Positions 40,810-49,860 of a stretch of DNA of 64,000 bases are shown here, piece by piece. The stretch is from the NCBI GenBank assembly GCA_021414305.1, contig JAIOOS010000015.1, forward strand, positions 248,001-312,000, in the 5' to 3' direction. This DNA comes from Burkholderiales bacterium (GTDB lineage: Bacteria > Pseudomonadota > Gammaproteobacteria > Burkholderiales > Burkholderiaceae_C). The translations under genes were made by a program, and so were the position numbers. The notes under the pieces are model-generated. The model had not been told where the DNA came from, did not search any database, and saw only the letters and a program-made list of their open reading frames with translations. Numbering within the stretch: position 1 is the first letter of the stretch; each line of letters starts with the position of its first letter.

Positions 40810-42453
40810 ATGAACGGTTTGATGATGCAGTGGCCGCTGCTGATCTCTTCGCTGCTGGTGCACGCGGAGCGGCATCACGGCGAGCAGGAGATCGTGTCGC
40901 GGCGGGTCGAGGGCGACATCCATCGCACCACCTTCCGCCAGCTCGCGGCGCGCGCGCGGCGCATGGCCAACGCCCTCGCCCGGCTCGGCGTGAAGAGCGG
41001 CGACCGGGTCGCCACGCTCGCCTGGAACGGCTACCGCCACCTCGAGGTCTATTACGCCGCCTCGGGCTCGGGCGCGGTGCTGCACACGCTCAATCCGCGC
41101 CTGCACCCCGACCAGCTCAGCTACATCGCCAACCACGCCGAAGACAAGGTCCTGTTCTTCGACCTGACCTTCCTGCCGCTGGTCGAGGCGGTGGCTGCGC
41201 GCCTGCCGGCCGTGAAGCACTTCGTCGCCATGACCGACCGGGCGCACATGCCGGCCGCGAGCAAGGTGCCGAACCTGCTCTGCTACGAGGAGCTGGTCGA
41301 GGCCGAGAGCGACGCCTTCGCGTGGCCCGAGTTCGACGAGAACCAGGCCTCCTCGCTCTGCTACACCTCGGGCACCACCGGCAACCCGAAGGGCGCGCTC
41401 TACAGCCACCGCTCGACGGTGCTGCACACCTTCGCGATCGCCCTGCCCGACGCGCTCAGCCTGGCCTCGCGCGACGTGATCCTGCCGGTCGTGCCGATGT
41501 TCCACGTCAACGCCTGGGGCCTGCCGTACGCGGCGTGCATGACCGGCGCGAAGATCGTCTTCCCCGGCCCGGGTCTCGACGGCAAGTCGCTGTACGAGCT
41601 GTTCGAAGGCGAAGGCGTCACCCTCTCGGCCGGCGTGCCCACGGTCTGGCAGGGCCTGCTCGGCTACGTCGACGCGAACGATCTCCGCTTCTCCACCATG
41701 ACCCGCACCATCATCGGCGGCTCGGCCTGTCCGCCGGCGATGATGCGGACCTTCCAGGACCGCTACGGCGTCAAGGTGCTGCACGCCTGGGGCATGACCG
41801 AGATGAGCCCGGTCGGCACGGTCTCGATCCTCAAGGGCTCGCAGAAGAACCTGAGCGGCGAGGAGCAGTTCCAGGTCCAGTGCAAGCAGGGCCGCGCCGT
41901 CTACGGCGTCGACATGAAGATCGTCACCGGCCAGGGCGAGGAAGTGGCCTGGGACGGCAAGGCGTCGGGCGAGCTGATGGTGCGCGGCCCGTGGGTGATC
42001 GCCGAGTACTTCAAGGGTGAAGGCGGTGACCCGTTGGTCAAGGATGGCGAAGGCCGCGGCTGGTTTCCCACCGGCGACGTCGCCAGCATCGACCCCGACG
42101 GCTTCATGCAGATCACCGACCGCTCCAAGGACGTGATCAAGTCGGGCGGCGAGTGGATCGGCTCGATCGACCTCGAGAACATCGCGATGGCGCATCCGTG
42201 CGTGGCGATGGCGGCGTGCATCGCCGCCGAGCACAAGAAGTGGGACGAGCGGCCGCTGCTGGTGGTGGTGAAGAAGCCCGGCTCGGAGCTCACGCGCGAC
42301 GAGCTGATCGCCTTCTACGAGGGCCGCATCGCCAAGTGGTGGACGCCCGATGACGTCGTCTTCGTCGAGGCGATCCCGCTCGGCGCCACCGGCAAGATGC
42401 TGAAGAACCGGCTGCGCGAACAGTACGGCAAGCGCCTGGTCGAGAGCTCCTGA
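40810..42453 (+). CDS. Fatty acyl-CoA ligase (long/medium-chain, DmdB-like)
   Basis: The 547-residue ANL-family ligase has the phosphate loop [16 protein letters not shown], the adenine motif [12 protein letters not shown], and [16 protein letters not shown]. The hinge [20 protein letters not shown] and the C-terminal catalytic Lys in [11 protein letters not shown] complete it. It makes acyl-CoA from ATP, CoA and a fatty or short substituted acid. The overall form is close to medium/long-chain ligases and 3-methylmercaptopropionyl-CoA ligase, so the substrate is open. GGAGA lies before the ATG at 40810. The next gene begins within its stop codon. Confidence 0.93.
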   Translation: MNGLMMQWPLLISSLLVHAERHHGEQEIVSRRVEGDIHRTTFRQLAARARRMANALARLGVKSGDRVATLAWNGYRHLEVYYAASGSGAVLHTLNPRLHPDQLSYIANHAEDKVLFFDLTFLPLVEAVAARLPAVKHFVAMTDRAHMPAASKVPNLLCYEELVEAESDAFAWPEFDENQASSLCYTSGTTGNPKGALYSHRSTVLHTFAIALPDALSLASRDVILPVVPMFHVNAWGLPYAACMTGAKIVFPGPGLDGKSLYELFEGEGVTLSAGVPTVWQGLLGYVDANDLRFSTMTRTIIGGSACPPAMMRTFQDRYGVKVLHAWGMTEMSPVGTVSILKGSQKNLSGEEQFQVQCKQGRAVYGVDMKIVTGQGEEVAWDGKASGELMVRGPWVIAEYFKGEGGDPLVKDGEGRGWFPTGDVASIDPDGFMQITDRSKDVIKSGGEWIGSIDLENIAMAHPCVAMAACIAAEHKKWDERPLLVVVKKPGSELTRDELIAFYEGRIAKWWTPDDVVFVEAIPLGATGKMLKNRLREQYGKRLVESS

Positions 42454-43358
42454 ACGCCGCCGCGAACCGCGCCGGCGTCTGGGCGGCCGCCCTCGCCTTC
42501 TGCTGGTGGGGATTCTTTCCGATCTACTTCCGGCTGCTGCCGGGAGTGCATCCGGTCGAGGTGCTGGCGAACCGGATCGTCTGGGCCTTGCTGCTCGTCA
42601 CGGCGGTGCTCGCCTGGCAGGGCCGCTGGGCCTGGCTGCGCACGGCGCTCGGCCATCCGAAGACGCTGCTCGGCTTCGTCGCCAGCGCCATGCTGCTCTC
42701 GGCGAACTGGATCACCTACATCTGGGCGGTCTCGAACGGCCACGTCGTCGACTCGAGCCTGGGCTACTTCATCACCCCGCTGGTCAACGTCGCCCTCGGC
42801 TACGGCCTGCTCGGCGAGCGGCCACGCCGGGCGCAATGGATCGCGCTCGGGTTCGCCGCCGTCGGCGTGCTCTGGCTGACCCTCAGCGCCGGCAAGCTGC
42901 CCTGGATCGGCCTGGTGCTCGGCCTGACCTTCGGCGCCTACGGCCTGCTGCGCAAGATCGCGGTGCTCGGCGCGCTCGAGGGCCTGACCTTCGAGACCAT
43001 GATCCTCGCGCCCTTCGCGGTCGCGGCCATGGCCTGGTGGTGGGGCAGCAGCCCGACCAGCTTTCCCGCACCCGATGCCGGCACCAACCTCTGGCTGCTC
43101 GGCCTCGGCCCGGCGACGACCGTGCCGCTGCTGCTGTTCGCCTTCGCCGCGCGGCGGATCTCGCTCACCACGCTCGGCCTCATGCAGTACCTCGGGCCGA
43201 CGATCCAGTTCGTGCTCGGTCTCTGGCTCTTTCACGAGCCTTTCACGCTCGGTCGCCTGCTGGGATTCGGCCTGATCTGGATCGCGCTCGCCATCTACAC
43301 CACCGACGGCTGGCGGACGATGCGTCGTCCGCGCGCAGACCTGAACGCCGCTGGTTGA
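42450..43358 (+). CDS. rarD: RarD-type EamA transporter with apparent CTG start
   Basis: The 302-residue protein has ten membrane helices and the RarD pattern (WAAALAFCWWGFFPIYFRLL, EVLANRIVWALLLV, NWITYIWAVSNGHVVDSSLG, YFITPLVNVALGYGLLGERP, LMQYLGPTIQFVLGLWLFHE). RarD proteins are inner-membrane permeases linked to chloramphenicol resistance, with unproven substrate. To include helix 1, translation must begin at CTG 42450 (CTGAAC), overlapping the upstream stop. The first GTG (42546) would remove that helix. Either CTG is used by coupling or the start base is a mutation or sequence error. Confidence 0.88.
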   Translation: MNAAANRAGVWAAALAFCWWGFFPIYFRLLPGVHPVEVLANRIVWALLLVTAVLAWQGRWAWLRTALGHPKTLLGFVASAMLLSANWITYIWAVSNGHVVDSSLGYFITPLVNVALGYGLLGERPRRAQWIALGFAAVGVLWLTLSAGKLPWIGLVLGLTFGAYGLLRKIAVLGALEGLTFETMILAPFAVAAMAWWWGSSPTSFPAPDAGTNLWLLGLGPATTVPLLLFAFAARRISLTTLGLMQYLGPTIQFVLGLWLFHEPFTLGRLLGFGLIWIALAIYTTDGWRTMRRPRADLNAAG

Positions 43359-43400
43359 CGCGGATCAAGGCAATCGGCCCGCGTCCGGCTAGGCTGGCAC

Positions 43401-44204
43401 ATGGCGCATCCGACCCACGCCGACCGACCCGCGCTCAGCGCACGGCAGCTCGTCGAGATCGTTGCCCTGCTGGCGACGACGCCTGCGTTCTATCTCGCGC
43501 TGCTCGACGCCCATCGCACGGTAGCGCTGGCGCTCTACGCCTTGGCGGCGATGGCCGCGGCCGCGGTGCTGGCGGGCGAGCATCGCCATCGCCGTCATCA
43601 GGCGCGAGGCCGGCTCGCGTTCCTGCGTCGGCATCGGCTCGCGATCGCCCTGGTCGCCGCGCTCGCCGCCTCGGCGGCGCTGCCTTCGGGCGACAGCGCG
43701 GGGCTGATCGTCGTGCGCCTCGCCGCCGCAGCACTGACGATCCTGCGCCTCGGCGAATCGATGCGGCCCTGGTTCTGGCGCAGCAACCTGCCGAGCCTGC
43801 TGGCGCTGGCGATCGCCGTCCTGGGACTGTGCGGCCTCGGCTTCTGGCTGCTGGAGCCGAAAGCGCTCACCTTCGGCCAGGGCCTGTGGCTCGCCTTCAC
43901 TACCGCCGCGACCGTCGGCTACGGCGACATCGTGCCGAGCACGCCGGCCTCGAAGATCTTCGCCGTGTTCGTCGTCCTGCTGGGCTTCGCCGTGCTCTCG
44001 CTGGTGACCGCGGGGATCGCCGCCATGTGGGTGAAGGGCGAGGAGCGCGCCATGGAACGCGACTTCGTCGCCGCCCTGCACGGCCAGATGCAGCTGCTCC
44101 GCGACGACGTCGCCGCGCTGCGCCGCGAGCTCGCGGCCCGCGGCGCGGAGGACCCGGGCCCGGAGCCGATCAGCCCGCCGCGATCACCTGCGCCGCCGCG
44201 TTGA
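43401..44204 (+). CDS. Two-pore-helix potassium channel family protein
   Basis: The 267-residue protein has several membrane segments in the first half, then a pore module (about 130-215) with the selectivity filter TTAATVGYGDIVP and a final helix (FAVFVVLLGFAVLSLVTAGI). A coiled-coil tail (GQMQLLRDDVAALRRELAAR) would assemble tetramers in the cytoplasm. It is a K+-selective channel of the small bacterial type. Its last 35 bases overlap the convergent ahpD gene. Confidence 0.88.
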   Translation: MAHPTHADRPALSARQLVEIVALLATTPAFYLALLDAHRTVALALYALAAMAAAAVLAGEHRHRRHQARGRLAFLRRHRLAIALVAALAASAALPSGDSAGLIVVRLAAAALTILRLGESMRPWFWRSNLPSLLALAIAVLGLCGLGFWLLEPKALTFGQGLWLAFTTAATVGYGDIVPSTPASKIFAVFVVLLGFAVLSLVTAGIAAMWVKGEERAMERDFVAALHGQMQLLRDDVAALRRELAARGAEDPGPEPISPPRSPAPPR

Positions 44205-44682
44205 CCACCGCGGCGATGCGGCCGATGTCGCGCAGTTGCTGCGTCGTCAGGCCTTCCTTCTTCAGCAAGGCGTAGTGCGACTCGACGCAGAAGTGGCACT
44301 TGCCGACGATCGAAGCCGCCAGCGCATAGGCCTCGAACTTCTTCTTCTCCACGCCGCCGAGCGTCGCATACGCGTTCATGCGCAGCTCCGGCCGCTGCGT
44401 CTTCAGGTCCTCGTCGTTCGCCATCTCGACGAACGGATACCAGATGTTGTTCATGCCCATCAGCGCCGCGGCCGTGAGCGCGGCGTTGCCTTCGGCCTCG
44501 GGCGCGGCGGCCTTGAACGCGTCGATCAGCGGCTTCGACTTCGCGGCGAATGCCGCCGCCAGCGCCACGCCGAGCGAATCGGCAGGCGTCAGGCTGGAGC
44601 GGGCGATCGCGCCGTCGAGGTTGAGGCGGATGTCCTTGGCGTAATCGGGAATCAGTTCCTTGATCGAGGTCAGGAATTCCAT
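44170..44682 (-). CDS. ahpD: AhpD-like alkylhydroperoxidase / carboxymuconolactone decarboxylase family
   Basis: The 170-residue protein (start MEFLTSIKELIPDYAKDIRL) has the AhpD active site GKCHFCVESHYAL: a redox Cys pair and the proton-relay His. AhpD recycles AhpC or directly reduces hydroperoxides. The ATG at 44682 is preferred; the frame is open upstream but without similarity. It lies 62 bases after ahpC, with a strong hairpin between them. It overlaps the convergent K+ channel gene by 35 bases. Confidence 0.93.
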   Translation of the reverse strand: MEFLTSIKELIPDYAKDIRLNLDGAIARSSLTPADSLGVALAAAFAAKSKPLIDAFKAAAPEAEGNAALTAAALMGMNNIWYPFVEMANDEDLKTQRPELRMNAYATLGGVEKKKFEAYALAASIVGKCHFCVESHYALLKKEGLTTQQLRDIGRIAAVVNAAAQVIAAG

Positions 44683-44700
44683 TCGGTTCTCCAGTCGCGA

Positions 44701-44724
44701 ACGAGCCCGCCGAAGCGGGCTCGT
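44701..44724 (-). terminator. 10-bp hairpin between ahpC and ahpD
   Basis: ACGAGCCCGC and GCGGGCTCGT form a perfect 10-bp stem with a CGAA tetraloop in the ahpC-ahpD gap. On the minus strand no T-run follows. It probably lowers ahpD relative to ahpC or protects the ahpC message (inference). Confidence 0.55.
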
Positions 44725-44744
44725 CGGCATGTTGCGGGAAAGGC

Positions 44745-45293
44745 TTACAGCGTGTCGCCGCCGACCGTGCGGTTGCACGGGCAGAGCTCGTCGGTCTGCA
44801 GGCCGTCGAGGATGCGCAGCACCTCCTCGGGATTGCGGCCGACGTTGAGGTTGTTCACGCTCACGTGCTGGATCGTGCCTTCGGGGTCGACGATGAAGGT
44901 CGCGCGCAGCGCCACGCCTTCGTTGCGGTCGCGCACGCCGAGCTGGTCGACGAGCGAACCCTTCGAGTCGCCGAAGCTCCAGTGGCCGAGCTTGCTCAGG
45001 TCCTTGTGGTCACGACGCCAGCCGAGCTTGGAGAACTCGTTGTCGGTCGAGCCGCCGAGCAGGATCGCGTCGCGCTCCTCGAACTGGCCGGCCAGCTTGT
45101 CGAAGCCGACGATTTCGGTCGGGCAGACGAAGGTGAAGTCCTTCGGCCAGAAGTAGATGACCTTCCACTTTCCGGGGAAGCTCTTCTCGGTCAGGGTCTC
45201 GAACGCCGAGACGCCGTTTTCCTCGTGATGGTTGAAGCCGGGCTTGACGCCCTGCACGCTGAAGGCCTCGAGCTTGTCGCCGATGGTTTTCAT
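44745..45293 (-). CDS. ahpC: Peroxiredoxin AhpC
   Basis: The 182-residue 2-Cys peroxiredoxin has the peroxidatic Cys in FTFVCPTEIVGFD and the resolving Cys near the C-terminus (DELCPCNRT). It reduces hydrogen and alkyl hydroperoxides in the cytoplasm. The start MKTIGDKLEAFSVQGVKPG at 45293 is supported by AGGAAA upstream. The partner gene ahpD follows, so AhpD rather than AhpF is the likely reductant here. The palindrome array upstream suggests OxyR control. Confidence 0.96.
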   Translation of the reverse strand: MKTIGDKLEAFSVQGVKPGFNHHEENGVSAFETLTEKSFPGKWKVIYFWPKDFTFVCPTEIVGFDKLAGQFEERDAILLGGSTDNEFSKLGWRRDHKDLSKLGHWSFGDSKGSLVDQLGVRDRNEGVALRATFIVDPEGTIQHVSVNNLNVGRNPEEVLRILDGLQTDELCPCNRTVGGDTL

Positions 45294-45342
45294 TGCACTG
45301 TTTCCTGTCTGGTTGAAGAGCGCCAAGGGGCGGCGCGACAGG

Positions 45343-45380
45343 GCATAGTCTATGCTATCGATACACAATATCCGATTGAT
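45343..45380. promoter_or_regulatory. Palindrome array upstream of ahpC (OxyR-like)
   Basis: Three dyads occur in 36 bases: GCATAGTCTATGC (45343-45355), TATCGATA (45356-45363), and CAAT-N5-ATTG (45366-45378). The ATAG, CTAT, CAAT and ATTG elements fall at about 10-base steps, the spacing of the four OxyR contact sites. The matches are imperfect. It is the only AT-rich stretch nearby and should contain the ahpC promoter. Confidence 0.5.
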
Positions 45381-45397
45381 AATGCCTAATTCAACGA

Positions 45398-47725
45398 TCA
45401 GGACAGAGGCGGGACGCAAACGCCATTGACCAGCGACCTGATCACGTAGCCGGCTCCGCGACCGTTGGGGTAGTGACCGCTCGGCGCACAACAGTAGTCT
45501 TTCGTGCGTTCGACTTCGGCCGGGTAGATCGGCGCGCCGGTCGCCGAGTGATCGACGATGAGGGTCGGCAGCCCTGGCACCAGGTTGCCGTTGGTGTCGA
45601 TCGGCTCGAAGCGCTCGGTGAAGCCGGAACTTCCCGGCAACACCAGGTTGCCCTCGACACCGCAGAAGGAGGCGCGCTGGATGAACTGTTGCGCGCGGCC
45701 GCCGACGATGTCTCCGTTGCCGAACGAAGTCAGTGTCCGTTCGGTGATGACCGAGCCGGTCGGTGAATTGACGTCGGGCTTGACTTCGTGGACGTTGATG
45801 CAGGTTTGGGACCCGACCCCCGGTCCGAAGACAGCGGCGGTCCGCGGATCGAAGAACATGCAGCCGTCAATCACCGACACCTCGAGCTGGCTGACCTCGC
45901 CCGGGGCGTCGGTCGACCAGGAGCGCGCGCGGTACACGGGCGCGGGCAGCGGGATCAGACCTGTCGGCACCGGCGGAGCGACGCTGCAGGCAGCTCCGGG
46001 CGTTTGTGCCGGCGGGACGAACGCGCCCTGGACACGCGAGCTCACGGTCGTGCCGCCGTCGCGGCTCTGGCCGCCCATCACGCCTTCTAGGCGCAGGCCG
46101 GCCTCGTCTCTCACGTCGGTGCCGAACGGCGGGTCGACGGGCGCACGGTCGGGCTGGCCGTAGAGGCCGGCCGGGCCCGCGGCGAGTCCCTTGCCGCCCT
46201 TGCCTGGCTTGCCGGGATCGACGCCGTCGTAGAACAGCGCGCCGGCATTGCCGCCGATCGGGCCCGAGCCGCCGATTCCGGCGCGCACGGTGAGGTGGCC
46301 GCTTCGCCCGCCGGCGCCGCCGACCGCCAGCATCACATCGCTGCACGACGACGCGTACCCGTCGCCGCCGTCGCCGCCGCGAATGGGATCGTTGCCTGGC
46401 TGCATGCCGCCGCCGTCGCCGGCCCGCCCGACGAAGAGCGGCGCTATCGAGACGTCGCCGCCCCAGCCGAACCGCACCTCGAGGGGACCGGGTTCGTAGC
46501 CATCCGGATGCATCGCGGTTCCGGGCACGCCGGTGTGTGCCACCGCAGTGACCGAGCCGCCCGAGCCGCCGAATGCCCAGACCACCGGCTCCTTCGGCGT
46601 TCGCGTCTGCGGCAGCGTGACCATCGGTTTGACCTGGTCGTCCTCGCCGCCGACGCCGCCGTCGCCCCCCGCGACCATGATGTTCACCGTCCGCGGTGCG
46701 GTCGCCGGCGTGAGCGGCTTGCCGGCAGCGAAGCGGGCGACACCTCCCGGCCCGCCCTGACCCACGCCGCCACCGCCGGTGCCACCCACGAGGTCGATCT
46801 TCTGCAGCGCAGTCAGGTCGGGGCGGACGACGTCCCAGGTGAGGTTGCCGCCGGCACCGCCGACGCCGGTGCCGTCCTGCGCCTGAATGGCGAAGGTGTC
46901 GCCGGGTCGATCGCCTTCGAGGCGGAGCTCCGCGGCATCGACGAAGAGGCGACCGGAGCGGCCACCGGCGCCGGCCAGCACGGTCATCCGGGTGATCCCG
47001 GCGTCGGTCCAGGCACTGTCCTTCAAGACCAGATCGGCGCCCTTGCCGCCGTTGCCGGGCGCGAACGGCCGGAACCACGAGCCGGGCGGCGTTCCGATCG
47101 GGAACCGGAAGACGACGACGCCGAGGGAGGAAAACTCGATGTCGCCCCCGTTCCCGCCGCTGGCCGCGGTGTAGCTGCCGTTCGCTGCGAGCCGGCTCAG
47201 GTCGGCGAGGACTTCTTCGGGCGCGTCGTCGCCGGCCGGGGTCTGGAACCGGGCGGTGGAGTAGACGATGAGCGGCACTCCGGCGATGCCGCCGATGACC
47301 AGGCTGGGAACGTGGCGCGGCGCGAACGCCGCCGGCCGGACGCCAGCCGCCAGGGCCCGCTTGCGGTCATCGGTGGCGAGCGAAGCGGCGACCCCTTGCG
47401 CGGGCTGGCGCAGGGCGATGGTTCCCTCGATCACCGCGCCTTCCGGCAGGTCGAGGATCACCTTGCCTGCGCTGGAGCCGGCGGGCAGCGAAAGCGCGAG
47501 CGTTCCCTTGACGTCGAAGCGGCTCCTTATCGTCACCCGCTCGGCGACCAGGTCCCGCTCCTGGCCGGCGGGGATCACCAGCTCGTCGATGCTCAGCTGG
47601 TTCGGATCGCCCGACACCGGGGCCGAGGAACCCCCGCCGCCGCAGCCGACAAGCAGGCCGGCGAGAACGAGGCCAAGGGTTGCAGCGCTGCTGCGAGCGA
47701 AGACAGGGTGGGCGAAGGCATGCAT
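45398..47725 (-). CDS. Large glycine-rich lipoprotein, function unknown
   Basis: The 775-residue protein has a signal peptide with lipobox LLVGC (Cys28) followed by GGGGSS, so it is an envelope lipoprotein. Residues 40-220 look beta-rich (LSIDELVIPAGQERDLVAER, then repeats about values and limits). Residues 200-540 hold irregular Gly-rich repeats (GGNGGDIEF, GAGGRSGRLFV, GGTGGGGVGQGGPGG, GGDGGDGYASS), resembling collagen-like or PE_PGRS-like loops. The C-terminal 200 residues are less repetitive and contain about eight Cys (ending CVPPLS). No relative with known function is recognised. It may be a surface adhesin or matrix protein (inference). Confidence 0.82.
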   Translation of the reverse strand: MHAFAHPVFARSSAATLGLVLAGLLVGCGGGGSSAPVSGDPNQLSIDELVIPAGQERDLVAERVTIRSRFDVKGTLALSLPAGSSAGKVILDLPEGAVIEGTIALRQPAQGVAASLATDDRKRALAAGVRPAAFAPRHVPSLVIGGIAGVPLIVYSTARFQTPAGDDAPEEVLADLSRLAANGSYTAASGGNGGDIEFSSLGVVVFRFPIGTPPGSWFRPFAPGNGGKGADLVLKDSAWTDAGITRMTVLAGAGGRSGRLFVDAAELRLEGDRPGDTFAIQAQDGTGVGGAGGNLTWDVVRPDLTALQKIDLVGGTGGGGVGQGGPGGVARFAAGKPLTPATAPRTVNIMVAGGDGGVGGEDDQVKPMVTLPQTRTPKEPVVWAFGGSGGSVTAVAHTGVPGTAMHPDGYEPGPLEVRFGWGGDVSIAPLFVGRAGDGGGMQPGNDPIRGGDGGDGYASSCSDVMLAVGGAGGRSGHLTVRAGIGGSGPIGGNAGALFYDGVDPGKPGKGGKGLAAGPAGLYGQPDRAPVDPPFGTDVRDEAGLRLEGVMGGQSRDGGTTVSSRVQGAFVPPAQTPGAACSVAPPVPTGLIPLPAPVYRARSWSTDAPGEVSQLEVSVIDGCMFFDPRTAAVFGPGVGSQTCINVHEVKPDVNSPTGSVITERTLTSFGNGDIVGGRAQQFIQRASFCGVEGNLVLPGSSGFTERFEPIDTNGNLVPGLPTLIVDHSATGAPIYPAEVERTKDYCCAPSGHYPNGRGAGYVIRSLVNGVCVPPLS

Positions 47726-47844
47726 GGTCGGCGATGGGGCACTGGCGTGGCGAATCTGCTCGCCGCCATGCTCGACCGCCCGCCGCGCGAACGCTTGACA
47801 GAGTCCTGATTTCTTCCTGACATCGAAGGCCGAGCCTTCCCTCT

Positions 47845-48423
47845 TCAGCGCAGGTCGCCGGCCAGGCTCGCCAGGGTTTCGGGCGCGATCGTCACATGCG
47901 CCGGATAGTGCGTGTGATCGCAGCCGAGCCGCGCGCTCGCGCCCGCGCGCAACGCCTCGCGCGCCGCCTTCGCGAACTCGAAACGCAGGAAGTGGACCGC
48001 CGAGGTCTTCTCCTCGGTCTCGCGGTCGAGGTCCTCGTCGGCGATGGCGTAGCTGCGCGCGTGGCCTTCGACCTCGACGAAGATCCGGTCCTCGACGCCG
48101 ATCAGCCGGCCGAGCTCGCGTTTGCGCTCGTTCGGATCGGGGTACTCGATCAGCAGCGTCGCCTTCCAGTTGCTGCCGTCGGGCACGAGCGCGGCGTAGG
48201 CCTCGATCTCGCCCTCGATGCCCGCCTCGTCGAAGATCTTCTCGATGTGCAGCATCTCCTGGATCTGGCGCAGGATCGTCGCCTCGTCCTCGAACTGCAG
48301 GTTCAGGTGCTCGCCGAGCTGCACGCTGCGGAGCTTGCGGTGGGCGATGAACGCCGGCCGGCTCGAAGCGCGGATCTTCGCGTAGGCCTCGAGCGAGAGC
48401 AGCTTGCCGCGGTCGATCGTCAT
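47845..48423 (-). CDS. DUF3501 family protein
   Basis: The 192-residue protein (MTIDRGKLLSLEAYAKIRAS) matches DUF3501; blocks include HRKLRSVQLGEHLNLQFED, EATILRQIQEMLHIEKIFDE and HTHYPAHVTI near the end. Function is unknown, but the gene is regularly found beside rubrerythrin and a Cys-rich Fe-S oxidoreductase, as here. Its ATG overlaps the stop of the Fe-S gene by four bases. The 119-base downstream gap before the Gly-rich lipoprotein contains no gene. Confidence 0.9.
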   Translation of the reverse strand: MTIDRGKLLSLEAYAKIRASSRPAFIAHRKLRSVQLGEHLNLQFEDEATILRQIQEMLHIEKIFDEAGIEGEIEAYAALVPDGSNWKATLLIEYPDPNERKRELGRLIGVEDRIFVEVEGHARSYAIADEDLDRETEEKTSAVHFLRFEFAKAAREALRAGASARLGCDHTHYPAHVTIAPETLASLAGDLR

Positions 48424-49805
48424 GGATTGGCCTCGCTCAGCCCATACGCCAGCGCCACCAGGCTGAGCGGATGGCGCAGCTCGGCCGCGGGCAGCGCGTT
48501 CACCGCCATGCCCTGGGCGATGTGGTGCCCGGCGAGCGCGCAGTCCGAACTGATGTAGGCCGGGCCGCCGTTGGCCATCGCCTTGAACACCGGCGTGCCG
48601 ATCTTCATCGCCACCGGGTGGGTCGGCGTCTTCACGCCGTAGGTGCCGGCATGGCCCGAGCAGCGCTCCACCGTGTTCAGCTCGACGGCCACGGTCTTGC
48701 CGATCAGCTTGAACATCTCCTCGGTCTTGCGGCCGATCTTCTGCACCCGGCCGTGGCAGGGCACGTGGTAGCTCACCTTGCCGAGCGGCGTGGTGAAGTC
48801 GGTCTTCAGCAGGCCGTCGCGGTGGCGGGCGATCAGGTACTCGAACGGGTCGAACATCGCCGCCTGCACGAGCTTGACGTCGGCCTCGTGGGGGAACAGG
48901 AGCGGCAGCTCCTGCTTGAACATCAGCGTGCAGGACGGAACCGCCGAGACGATCGCCCAGCCCTCCTTCGCATAGCGCGCGAGCACCGGGATGTTCGCGT
49001 TCTTGTGCTTCTCCACGCCCTCGAGGTCGCCGAGCTCGAGCTTGGGCATGCCGCAGCAGCTCTCCTTCTCGACGATTTCGTAGGGAATGGCGTTGTGCGC
49101 CAGCAGCTTCAGCAGGTCGTGGCCGATGCCGGGCTCGTTGTAGTTGACGTAGCAGGTGGAGAAGATCGCGACCTTGCCGGGGCTGCGCTCGCCGTCGACC
49201 ACCTTGGACCCGGCGCTCGACTTCGCCGCGCTGCCGCGGAAGCGCTTCGTCGCCAGCGGCGGCAGCCAGGCGTCGGGATGCACGCCGAGGGCCTTGTCGA
49301 GGACCTGGCGCACCGGCTTCGTGCGGTTGGCGGCATTGACCGCCTGGACGACGATCGGAATGCCGGCGAACTGGCCGTGCACGTCGGTCGCGGCGAGCAG
49401 CTTCTCGCCCGCGCCCACCTCACCCTTCCTGTACTTGATCGCCTTGGCGCGCAGCATGAGGTGCGGGAAGTCGAGCTGCCAGGGGTGCGGCGGCACGTAC
49501 GGGCACTTGGTCATGTAGCAGAGGTCGCACAGGTAGCACTGGTCGACGACCTTGGCGTAGTCCTTCTTGTCGACGCCGTGCACCTCGCCGTCGGCGGTGG
49601 CGTCGACCAGGTCGAACAGGTTGGGGAACGACTGGCACAGGCTCACGCAGCGGCGGCAGCCGTGGCAGATGTCGAACACCCGCTCCATCTCGGCGAAGGT
49701 CTTGGCTTCGTCGTGGTAGTCGGCGCCCTTCCAGTCGATCGGATGCCGGGTCGGTGCTTCGAGGTTGCCTTCGCGCAGTGTCATCGTTCGATTCTCGGTT
49801 GCCAT
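48420..49805 (-). CDS. Fe-S heterodisulfide reductase-like oxidoreductase (GlpC/HdrD type)
   Basis: The 461-residue protein has two 4Fe-4S motifs near the N-terminus (ICHGCRRCVSLC and CYLCDLCYMTKCPY) and two Cys-rich (CCG) domains. The first has FSTCYVNYNEPG and ESCCGMPKLELGD. The second has VPCHGRVQKIG and ERCSGHAGTYG, where CCG reads CSG. This resembles GlpC and HdrB/D, passing electrons to or from a membrane quinone or protein disulfides. A start at 49784 (TLREGNLEAPTRHPIDW) is an alternative. It lies between rubrerythrin and DUF3501, suggesting a peroxide-reducing electron chain (inference). Confidence 0.9.
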   Translation of the reverse strand: MATENRTMTLREGNLEAPTRHPIDWKGADYHDEAKTFAEMERVFDICHGCRRCVSLCQSFPNLFDLVDATADGEVHGVDKKDYAKVVDQCYLCDLCYMTKCPYVPPHPWQLDFPHLMLRAKAIKYRKGEVGAGEKLLAATDVHGQFAGIPIVVQAVNAANRTKPVRQVLDKALGVHPDAWLPPLATKRFRGSAAKSSAGSKVVDGERSPGKVAIFSTCYVNYNEPGIGHDLLKLLAHNAIPYEIVEKESCCGMPKLELGDLEGVEKHKNANIPVLARYAKEGWAIVSAVPSCTLMFKQELPLLFPHEADVKLVQAAMFDPFEYLIARHRDGLLKTDFTTPLGKVSYHVPCHGRVQKIGRKTEEMFKLIGKTVAVELNTVERCSGHAGTYGVKTPTHPVAMKIGTPVFKAMANGGPAYISSDCALAGHHIAQGMAVNALPAAELRHPLSLVALAYGLSEANP

Positions 49806-49811
49806 CAACGA

Positions 49812-49834
49812 ACAAGGGCCGCGAAGGCCCTTGT
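49812..49834 (-). terminator. 9-bp hairpin between rubrerythrin and Fe-S gene
   Basis: ACAAGGGCC and GGCCCTTGT form a perfect 9-bp stem with a 5-base loop. It follows the rubrerythrin stop by about 26 bases and precedes the Fe-S gene start by seven. A partial terminator or attenuator is likely, since the downstream genes share the strand. Confidence 0.55.
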
Positions 49835-49860
49835 CGTGCTCGGTTGCTGCGAACCCGCTT

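Noticed and set aside
43359-43400. Promoter for the K+ channel at TTGACG (43354)
   Set aside because: There is no matching -10 within the 42-base gap; the element may be chance.
45900-47100. Repetitive GC-rich DNA that might be a CRISPR or tandem repeat
   Set aside because: Repeats are irregular, have no equal spacers, and are explained by Gly codons of the lipoprotein.
47780-47830. TTGACA at about 47796 on the plus strand as a promoter
   Set aside because: It points away from any plus-strand gene; both flanking genes are on the minus strand.
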